A program made the position numbers and the translations under genes. From assembly GCA_947171615.1 (NCBI GenBank), contig CAMVYG010000015.1, positions 1 to 19,143 on the forward strand: a DNA stretch of 19,143 nt, read 5' to 3'. The notes under the pieces are model-generated. The model saw only the letters and a program-made list of their open reading frames with translations, did no database searches and was not told where the DNA came from. The first letter of the stretch is position 1. Each line of letters starts with the position of its first letter. Shown piece by piece: positions 13,636 through 19,143 of the stretch. The DNA comes from an uncultured Clostridia bacterium (GTDB lineage Bacteria; Bacillota; Clostridia; Oscillospirales; Acutalibacteraceae).

Positions 13636-15357
13636 TTATCCCTCTCCCTTCTGTTGAGATTCATATACTTCCCGATAGATCGGGCTTTTTTCCATCAGTT
13701 CTTCATGGGTGCCGATATCCATGATCTGGCCGCCGTCCAGCACGATAATTTGATCCGCGTCCTGCACGGAAGAAACCCGCTGGGCAATGATGATCTTTGT
13801 GGTGTCGGGAATTTCTTCCCGGAAGGCCTGGCGGATCAAAGCATCGGTATGGGTATCCACCGCACTGGTGGAATCGTCCAGGATCAGCACCTTGGGCTTT
13901 TTCAGCAAAGCCCTGGCAATACAAAGCCGCTGCTTCTGGCCGCCGGACACATTGGTACCGCCCTGCTCAATATGGGTATCATATCCATCCGGAAACTCCC
14001 GGATAAAAGAATCGGCCTGGCTCAGCTTACAGACATGCTCCATCTCTTCATCTGTAGCGTTTTCATTGCCCCAGCGCAGGTTTTCCTTAATGGTGCCGGA
14101 AAACAGCTCGTTCTTTTGCAGCACCATGGCCACTTCTTCCCGCAGAGCTTCCAGGTTGTAATCCCGAACGTCCTCGCCGCCTACCAGTACGCGGCCCTCT
14201 GCCGCGTCATACAAACGGGGAATCAACTGTACCAGGCTGCTTTTGCCAGAGCCGGTGCCGCCCAAAACTCCTACAGTCTGCCCGGAGCGTATGTTCAGGT
14301 TGATGTCCCGAAGGCACAGCTCTCCGCTTTTCTTATACCGAAAGCCTACATTTTCAAATACTACCGAACCGTCCTTCACCTCTGTCAAATTCTTCTTCCC
14401 ATCGGTGATATCCGGCTGTTCATCCAAAATTTCCACAATACGCTTGGCGGAAGCCTGAGACATAATGGTCATGACAAAAATCATGGAAAGCATCATCAGG
14501 CTCATGAGAATTTGAGAGGCATAAGAGATCATGCTCATCAGCTGCCCGGTGGTCATGCTGTTCCCCACGATCAGCTTCGCGCCGAACCAGGAGATCAGCA
14601 AAATGCAGCCGTACATGCAGAACTGCATTAACGGAGAGGTAAAAGCAAGGATCTTTTCCGCCAGCGTGGAATCCCTGCGGATATCTTCGGAGGCGGTACA
14701 GAACTTCTCCTTCTCGTGCTCTTCCCGAACAAAAGCCTTGACCACCCGAATGCCCCGCAGGTTTTCCTGCACTACGGTATTCAGCTTATCATAACGCTTG
14801 AACATACGCTCAAACACCGGATACGCCTTTATGGAGAACAGCAGCATTCCGCCGCCTAAAACAGGAATTGCGGCAAGGAAGATCCAGGAAAGAGTGGGAT
14901 TCAGACTAAATGCCATCACTAAAGCAAACACAAGCATCATTGGCGCCCGCACCGCAATGCGGATGATCATCTGAAAAGCGTTCTGCACATTGGTCACGTC
15001 CGTTGTCAGGCGGGTGACGATACTGCCAGTGGAAAATTTATCAATATTGGAAAAGGAAAACCGCTGTACATTGTAGTACATGTCCTTCCGCAGATTAGAG
15101 GCGTATCCGGCAGAAGCCTTCGCTGCGCTCCGCCCGGAAAGTACGCCGAAGGCAAGGGAGATCACAGCGCAAAGGGCCAGCGCCGCTCCCATTTTTACAA
15201 TATAGCCCATATCTCCCGCCTCAATACCCAGGTCGATCAGATTTGCCATGAGAAGCGGGATCACTACCTCCATCACTACCTCCAGCGTGACAAACAGCGG
15301 AGATAAAATAGCGTCCTTCTTATATTGCCGGACAGCGCCGGCCAGTTTTTTAATCAT
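13636..15357 (-). CDS. ABC exporter half with degenerate NBD (heterodimer partner)
   Basis: A 573-residue ABC exporter half (membrane domain about 1-320, NBD about 335-573). Walker A GGTGSGKSS (K372) and signature VSGGQKQR are intact. The residue after the Walker B Asp is D495 instead of Glu (VLILDDSTSAVD), and the switch His is replaced by Q526 (IAQR). These two changes are the known marks of the non-hydrolysing site in heterodimeric exporters such as TM287/288 and BmrCD, and complement the LSQGQ change in the next gene. ATG 15357 overlaps the end of marR by 8 bases, so marR and both halves form one operon, probably for efflux of toxic compounds. Substrate unknown. Confidence 0.93.
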   Translation of the reverse strand: MIKKLAGAVRQYKKDAILSPLFVTLEVVMEVVIPLLMANLIDLGIEAGDMGYIVKMGAALALCAVISLAFGVLSGRSAAKASAGYASNLRKDMYYNVQRFSFSNIDKFSTGSIVTRLTTDVTNVQNAFQMIIRIAVRAPMMLVFALVMAFSLNPTLSWIFLAAIPVLGGGMLLFSIKAYPVFERMFKRYDKLNTVVQENLRGIRVVKAFVREEHEKEKFCTASEDIRRDSTLAEKILAFTSPLMQFCMYGCILLISWFGAKLIVGNSMTTGQLMSMISYASQILMSLMMLSMIFVMTIMSQASAKRIVEILDEQPDITDGKKNLTEVKDGSVVFENVGFRYKKSGELCLRDINLNIRSGQTVGVLGGTGSGKSSLVQLIPRLYDAAEGRVLVGGEDVRDYNLEALREEVAMVLQKNELFSGTIKENLRWGNENATDEEMEHVCKLSQADSFIREFPDGYDTHIEQGGTNVSGGQKQRLCIARALLKKPKVLILDDSTSAVDTHTDALIRQAFREEIPDTTKIIIAQRVSSVQDADQIIVLDGGQIMDIGTHEELMEKSPIYREVYESQQKGEG

Positions 15358-15847
15358 CGCAGGATCCTCCCTTTTTCGATTTTTCCGGAAGCTCAGGTTC
15401 CAGATTGGCTCTGATTTTTCCGCAGATCCTCAAAAACGTTTGCTTCTCTTCTGCCGTGAGTCCCTTGGAAATGCTTTCTTCCGTTTTCCGAATACCGTTC
15501 ATAACACTTTCATGCAGGGCAATTGCCTCGGGGGTCAGAGTGATTTTTTTCAACCGCGCATCGTTTTCTACCGAGCTGCGGATAACCAGACCCTTCTTTT
15601 CCATCAGCTGCAGGATCCCCGTCACCGAGGAGCGGCGAATGGAAAAAGCCTCCTGCAAGTCCCGCTGAAAAATGTCCTTATCCCGATGGTGGTACAAATA
15701 GCCGATGATCCAGCCATGAAACCCGCTTCCGGGCTTTTCTCCGTTTTCCAAGGGTTCCGCCCCTGAAAAGGCCTGACGATCCAACTGCCGCTTAATAAGC
15801 TTCGACAGGGTGCGGATCTGAAAGCCGATCTCCTCCGTTTGGCCCAT
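15350..15847 (-). CDS. MarR-family transcriptional regulator
   Basis: A 165-residue winged-helix regulator. The central part reads FQRDLQEAFSIRRSSVTGILQLMEKKGLV (helix-turn-helix; quoted here only as positions about 62-90 on the protein), followed by the wing with the typical DARLKKITLT. The N- and C-terminal helices would form the dimer. ATG 15847 is preceded by AAGGAGAAG at normal distance. It heads the operon with the two ABC halves, overlapping the first. A consensus promoter and three tandem 15-base repeats lie just upstream, so it probably represses its own operon until a ligand is bound. Length is typical of the family. Confidence 0.92.
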   Translation of the reverse strand: MGQTEEIGFQIRTLSKLIKRQLDRQAFSGAEPLENGEKPGSGFHGWIIGYLYHHRDKDIFQRDLQEAFSIRRSSVTGILQLMEKKGLVIRSSVENDARLKKITLTPEAIALHESVMNGIRKTEESISKGLTAEEKQTFLRICGKIRANLEPELPEKSKKGGSCDD

Positions 15848-15885
15848 GGATAAACTTCTCCTTTCTCACAAGTTGTTCGCTTTTC

Positions 15886-15930
15886 GTACTGTTCGTTCAT
15901 GTACTGTTCATAACCGTACTGTTAGGTTAC
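15886..15930. repeat. Three tandem 15-bp units, probable MarR operator
   Basis: GTACTGTT occurs at 15886, 15901 and 15916, a period of exactly 15 bases, with a weaker related unit at 15871. Inverted GTTCGT/ACGAAC segments flank the array. It lies right downstream of the -10 box of the marR promoter, over the predicted transcription start and leader, the usual place for autorepression. Confidence 0.65.
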
Positions 15931-15934
15931 GAAC

Positions 15935-15963
15935 ATTATATGCCGGATTTTTCCTTTTGTCAA
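15935..15963 (-). promoter_or_regulatory. Consensus sigma-A promoter of the marR-ABC operon
   Basis: On the minus strand TTGACA (15963-15958) and TATAAT (15940-15935) are separated by 17 bases, a perfect consensus. Transcription should start near 15928, within the tandem repeats. Confidence 0.92.
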
Positions 15964-16001
15964 TCCTTTTTTGCAATAGAGTTAACACCCGAAAAAACGA
16001 C

Positions 16002-16029
16002 TTGACTTTTCGCCCCTCTGCCCTATACT
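16002..16029 (+). promoter_or_regulatory. Divergent promoter of the small membrane protein gene
   Basis: TTGACT (16002-16007) and TATACT (16024-16029) with a 16-base spacer. The -35 boxes of this and the marR promoter are 38 bases apart, back to back. Predicted leader is about 22 bases. Confidence 0.7.
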
Positions 16030-16043
16030 GAGAATAGAAGAAA

Positions 16044-16050
16044 GAAGGGA
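16044..16050 (+). promoter_or_regulatory. Ribosome site that selects a TTG start
   Basis: GAAGGGA lies 7 bases before TTG 16058. The ATG at 16051 directly abuts it, which is too close, and opens a frame without a sensible protein. The TTG frame gives a membrane anchor straight away. Confidence 0.65.
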
Positions 16051-16057
16051 ATGAATT

Positions 16058-16507
16058 TTGATAAAAGAAACAGGAAAAGGCCGTTGGAAAAAAGCGCTTC
16101 TTCCGGCAGGGAGTATTTTGCTTACGGCAATCATCACCGCAGCAGCCTGGTACATGATAAACGGCTGGCCCATTGCCGGAAATCTGCGGCAGCAGGCGGA
16201 GCAGGGAAAAATTCAGAAAGTGCGCATTACGCAAAAAGAAGAAACCATAACAATAACAGACCCCGAACAGCTTCGGCTTGCCGCGGGAACCGCCCAGCTT
16301 CTCCGCGTTTCCCTTCCCGGCGCGGCCAATGAGGGTGAGATACTGGAAACAGAATATCTTTTCACTTTTACCGATGGCAGCACCATGCAGATCGGCGTTT
16401 CGGAGGAAACTATTCTGAAGGACAGCAGGCAGTACGCTCCCGGCGGAGACAAAAGCTCTCCCGATCTGTTCGTAAAAATCACAAATGCCCTGTTCTTTCT
16501 AAAATGA
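16058..16507 (+). CDS. Small membrane-anchored extracytoplasmic protein, unknown function
   Basis: A 149-residue protein starting at TTG. The N-terminus is basic (KETGKGRWKK), followed by one membrane helix (about 13-34, ALLPAGSILLTAIITAAAWY), so the rest should lie outside. The outer part has an alternating strand pattern (KVRITQKEETITITDPEQL, LFTFTDGSTMQIGV) that recalls small beta-rich domains of Firmicutes lipoproteins such as those of YhfM type, but I do not recognise the family. It has its own promoter, divergent from marR, so the MarR protein could also control it. No cysteines suggest no disulphide or lipid anchor. Function unknown. Confidence 0.75.
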   Translation: MIKETGKGRWKKALLPAGSILLTAIITAAAWYMINGWPIAGNLRQQAEQGKIQKVRITQKEETITITDPEQLRLAAGTAQLLRVSLPGAANEGEILETEYLFTFTDGSTMQIGVSEETILKDSRQYAPGGDKSSPDLFVKITNALFFLK

Positions 16508-16564
16508 CATCATTGTTTTCCATCTTTTTCACCTCCCGCCCTTACGAATTCCGAACAACAAACT

Positions 16565-16600
16565 GCAATTCGTCCCCCAAAAACAGCAATTCATCCCCCA
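16565..16600 (+). promoter_or_regulatory. Direct repeats GCAATTCRTCCCCCA, 21 bp apart
   Basis: GCAATTCGTCCCCCA (from 16565) and GCAATTCATCCCCCA (from 16586) differ at one base and are spaced exactly 21 bases, about two helix turns. They sit just before a possible weak promoter of the ABC genes (TGACAC 16603, TAAGAT 16627). This is the arrangement of activator sites such as those of LytTR regulators; no regulator gene is visible here. Confidence 0.6.
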
Positions 16601-16625
16601 GATGACACAGCCGGGGGATTTTTTG
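16593..16625 (+). terminator. Possible terminator after the small membrane protein
   Basis: ATCCCCC (16593-16599) pairs with GGGGGAT (16613-16619) around a 13-base loop and runs into six T. The 5' arm is part of the second direct repeat, so the same bases may serve both as terminator and as regulator site. Confidence 0.55.
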
Positions 16626-16658
16626 TTAAGATAAAGCCCATACAAAGGAGGCTTCCCT

Positions 16659-18494
16659 ATGAGCATGAGAAAAGAAAGCGAAAAGCCGAAATATACCATG
16701 TGGCAAAATGTGTGGTTTATGGTGCGCAGAAGCCGGATTGAGGGCGTTCCCAGCGTGCCGTGGCTGTGCGTGATCGCCGCCGTGCTGACCATTGGAGTCA
16801 GCGTTACCGAGCTTCTCATCACACCCAATATTTTAAGCCGGGTGGAAACCGGCGCTCCTTTAAAAGAGTTGCTGCTTACCATTTTGAGCTTTACAGCTAT
16901 TTTACTGCTGCTCTCGGCGGTAAAAGCCTATGTAGAGCAAAATGTTCTGCTGAGCAGGGTTCTTGTGCGCACAGGTTTAGTAGATGTCCTTCACAGAAAA
17001 TTCTGCACCACCTCTTTTCCCAATACGGAAAACCAGAAGTTTATCGAGATGGTGCATAAGGCGCAGGCGTCTACCAATGGGAATTCTCAGGCAACGGAAG
17101 CCATCTGGACTACCCTTACCGACCTGCTCAGGGATGTGCTGGGCTTCGTTCTGTATCTTCTGCTTCTGACAACGCTGGATCCCGTTTTGCTCATTGTGGT
17201 TCTGGCCACTTCCCTGGCCGGATTTCTTGTAAACAACCGCATCAATGAGTGGGGCTTCCGCCATCGGGAAGAAGAATCGGAATTGTGGAAGCACTCGGAT
17301 TATGTAACCTCAAAGGCGGAAGACGTGAAACTTGCCAAGGATATCCGGGTTTTCGGAATGAAAGGCTGGCTGGAGGATCTGATGCAGACCTCCCTTCGGC
17401 TGCATCGCGCATTTCTTGCCCGCCGGGAAAAGACATATCTCTGGGCCAACGTGGTAGATGTTCTGCTGGCTTTTCTCCGGAACGGCGCCGCCTATTTTTA
17501 TCTCCTGCACATGGTGCTGTCTCAGGGGCTGTCCGCTTCGGAATTTCTGCTGTACTTTACCGCTGTCAGCGGCTTTGCCACCTGGGTCACGGGCATTCTG
17601 AACCGGCTTTCCACCCTCCGCAAACAAAGTCTTGAGCTTTCTGTGATCCGGGAGTATCTGGACTGGCCGGAGCAGTTTGTCTTTGAGGGCGGCGAGGAGC
17701 TGAAGGCGGATCCCTCTCTGCCCTATGAAGTGAAATTCGAGCATGTGAGCTTTCGCTATCCTGGCGCGGAGAAAGATACCCTGCACGATGTGAACCTGAC
17801 CATTCCCGCTGGGGAAAAGCTGGCGGTGGTAGGCTTAAACGGCGCGGGAAAAACCACTCTGGTAAAGCTTCTTTGCGGTTTTTATGACCCCACTGAGGGG
17901 CGGGTGCTGTTAAACGGCAAGGATATCAAAGAGTTTGACCGCCGCCAGTATTATAAGCTGTTCTCTGCCGTGTTTCAGGATTTTTCTGTGCTGGAAACAC
18001 CAGTAGACGAAAATGTGACACAGTCCATTACAGATATAGATGAGAAAAAGGTGTGGGACTGCCTGGAAAAAGCGGGATTGACCGAAAAAGTGAACTCTTT
18101 GCCAAAGGGCTTGAAAACCCCTGTGGGAAAAAAAGTTTTTGAAGACGGTATGGAGTTTTCCGGCGGAGAGACCCAGCGACTCATGCTGGCAAGGGCGCTG
18201 TACAAAAATGGCGCAATTCTGGTGCTGGATGAACCCACCGCCGCCCTTGACCCCATTGCGGAAAACGACATCTACCAAAAATACAACGAAATGACTGCCG
18301 GGCGCACTTCCGTGTTTATCTCCCACCGGCTTGCCTCCACAAGGTTCTGCGACAGAATTCTGTTTGTTGCGGATGGCGGCATTGCCGAGGCAGGAACTCA
18401 CGAGTCCCTGCTGGCTTCAGGCGGCAGATACGCAGAGCTGTTCCAGGTGCAGAGCCGCTATTATCAGGAAAAGGAGGAACCGGCATATGAATGA
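16659..18494 (+). CDS. ABC exporter half, ATPase/permease (611 aa)
   Basis: An exporter-type half-transporter: membrane domain (about 35-330) and C-terminal NBD. Walker A is GLNGAGKTT (K398), signature FSGGE (500-504), Walker B ILVLDEPTAALD (D524, E525), switch His H556 in SHR. All catalytic residues are present. The membrane-domain style and the EPTAALD Walker B recall exporters of peptides/bacteriocins or signal molecules more than MDR pumps; no peptidase domain is present. AAAGGAGG (16644-16651) precedes ATG 16659. The stop overlaps the next ABC gene by 8 bases, so the two halves probably form a heterodimer. Two 21-bp-spaced direct repeats upstream suggest regulated expression. No precursor peptide gene was seen beside it. 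Confidence 0.92.
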   Translation: MSMRKESEKPKYTMWQNVWFMVRRSRIEGVPSVPWLCVIAAVLTIGVSVTELLITPNILSRVETGAPLKELLLTILSFTAILLLLSAVKAYVEQNVLLSRVLVRTGLVDVLHRKFCTTSFPNTENQKFIEMVHKAQASTNGNSQATEAIWTTLTDLLRDVLGFVLYLLLLTTLDPVLLIVVLATSLAGFLVNNRINEWGFRHREEESELWKHSDYVTSKAEDVKLAKDIRVFGMKGWLEDLMQTSLRLHRAFLARREKTYLWANVVDVLLAFLRNGAAYFYLLHMVLSQGLSASEFLLYFTAVSGFATWVTGILNRLSTLRKQSLELSVIREYLDWPEQFVFEGGEELKADPSLPYEVKFEHVSFRYPGAEKDTLHDVNLTIPAGEKLAVVGLNGAGKTTLVKLLCGFYDPTEGRVLLNGKDIKEFDRRQYYKLFSAVFQDFSVLETPVDENVTQSITDIDEKKVWDCLEKAGLTEKVNSLPKGLKTPVGKKVFEDGMEFSGGETQRLMLARALYKNGAILVLDEPTAALDPIAENDIYQKYNEMTAGRTSVFISHRLASTRFCDRILFVADGGIAEAGTHESLLASGGRYAELFQVQSRYYQEKEEPAYE

Positions 18495-19143
18495 GAAAAA
18501 AGCCACTTTGAAGCAGGCGGTCTCAGCGGAGCTGCGGGCCGTCAGGGTCATGCAAAAGGAAAACCCAGGGACGCCCCTGTCCTTTTTTCTCTATGGCTTC
18601 ATAAAAGCTGTTACGCCCTATGCAGGCGTGTACCTTTCCGCACAGATCATCACAGAGCTTGCCGGGAACCGCGATCCGGAAAGGCTGTGGTTCTGGGTAC
18701 TGCTCACCTTGTCCGTTACCGCTTTGCTGGGGCTTTTAAACGGCGTGCTGCTTCGGTGGAAAACCTATAAAAGCGATCAGATCTGGAATACCCAAAGCAA
18801 GCTGTTTGCCGATAAATACCTTACTCTGGATTTTGCCGCTCTGGATGACCCCCACACCCACGATCTGCGCTCCCAGATCCAGCAGAATAATAACAGCGGC
18901 GGGTTTGGCCTGCCTCGCGCGCTCTGGTATATCGAGGATCTGACTGCCGGCATTGTCAGTATCCTCAGCGCCATTGTGCTGACCGCCTCACTGTTTCTCC
19001 AGTTGGTGCCGGAAAGCGCCGGAGCTATGACTATGCTGAATTCTCCCGTCTGTGTCGTGGGAGTGGCCGCCCTGCTGATAGGCGCATCTGTGGTGTCGTC
19101 GTTTTTGGCAAACAAAGCTGAAAGTGTATTTACAGACCGCCTG
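18487..19143 (+). CDS. ABC exporter half, second partner (N-terminal 219 aa, cut by window edge)
   Basis: The frame is open from ATG 18487 to the last base (219 codons), with AAAAGGAGGA just upstream inside the preceding gene. It has several membrane segments: about 37-55 (LYGFIKAVTPYAGVYLSAQ), 72-88 (WFWVLLTLSVTALLGLL), and two more near 155-170 and 185-205. The style (a helical TMD with FADKYLTLDFAALDDP, like the segment FCTTSFPNTENQKF of its neighbour) matches the membrane domain of the preceding gene, so it should be the partner half. The NBD lies beyond the window, so it is not known whether its ATP site is intact. Confidence 0.85.
   Translation, partial: MNEKKATLKQAVSAELRAVRVMQKENPGTPLSFFLYGFIKAVTPYAGVYLSAQIITELAGNRDPERLWFWVLLTLSVTALLGLLNGVLLRWKTYKSDQIWNTQSKLFADKYLTLDFAALDDPHTHDLRSQIQQNNNSGGFGLPRALWYIEDLTAGIVSILSAIVLTASLFLQLVPESAGAMTMLNSPVCVVGVAALLIGASVVSSFLANKAESVFTDRL

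Noticed and set aside
13654..14631. Plus-strand frame of 325 codons within the minus-strand ABC gene
   Set aside because: Opposite a gene with Walker A, signature and Walker B motifs; no ribosome site and no membrane or domain pattern.
15871..15930. CRISPR-like array from the 15-bp repeats
   Set aside because: Units are contiguous with no spacers and sit on a promoter; an operator explains them.
16051..16332. ATG 16051 frame (93 codons)
   Set aside because: The ribosome site directly abuts this ATG and the product (rich in Arg, His, Asn) resembles a frame-shifted copy of the TTG-started gene.

Overview
The window looks like a chromosomal segment from a Gram-positive anaerobe of the Clostridia, probably a gut Oscillospiraceae/Ruminococcaceae-type genome. 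The reasons are the YesMN-type regulator pair, a clostridial-order rnf operon, lipoproteins with a Gram-positive lipobox, strong GGAGG ribosome sites, and intergenic palindromes of a kind common in that group. This placement is inferred from style; no marker gene was compared.

Layout: (1) 1-122, minus strand, is the N-terminus of an LplB-type sugar ABC permease. Diverging from it is a two-component pair, a YesN-like REC+AraC response regulator (298-1416) and a YesM-like sensor kinase (1400-3178). (2) 3179-3653 is a gene-free gap ending in a good sigma-A promoter (3557-3585). (3) 3654-11401 is one tightly packed plus-strand operon: duplicated-domain lipoprotein, apbE, rnfC, rnfD, rnfG, rnfE, rnfA, a NusG-domain-II protein and a Gx/HepT-component-I-like membrane protein. 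It is closed by a 17-bp perfect hairpin terminator (11437-11475). (4) 11476-11725 carries palindromic intergenic repeats. (5) 15847-11726, minus strand, is marR plus two half-transporters of a heterodimeric ABC exporter, driven by a consensus promoter that overlaps 15-bp tandem repeats. (6) A divergent small membrane-anchored protein with a TTG start lies at 16058-16507. (7) 16659 to the edge holds a second pair of ABC exporter halves, the second one cut by the window end, preceded by two direct repeats spaced 21 bp apart.

The most interesting part is the rnf-like operon. By alignment from memory with canonical Rnf subunits, RnfA and RnfE have both lost the two cysteines each that hold the intramembrane [2Fe-2S] cluster (Gly28 and Gly111 in RnfA; Gly23 and Ala106 in RnfE). 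No rnfB follows rnfA. RnfC keeps both [4Fe-4S] motifs, RnfD keeps its flavinylation Thr, and RnfG is twice the usual length with two flavinylation-type motifs. ApbE, the enzyme that attaches FMN, is in the same operon. This suggests an Rnf derivative without the ferredoxin arm, which would move electrons between NADH (RnfC) and extracytoplasmic covalent flavins (RnfD, RnfG), possibly handing them to the surface lipoprotein encoded first in the operon or to another acceptor. This is an inference from missing and retained residues; no activity can be read from sequence.
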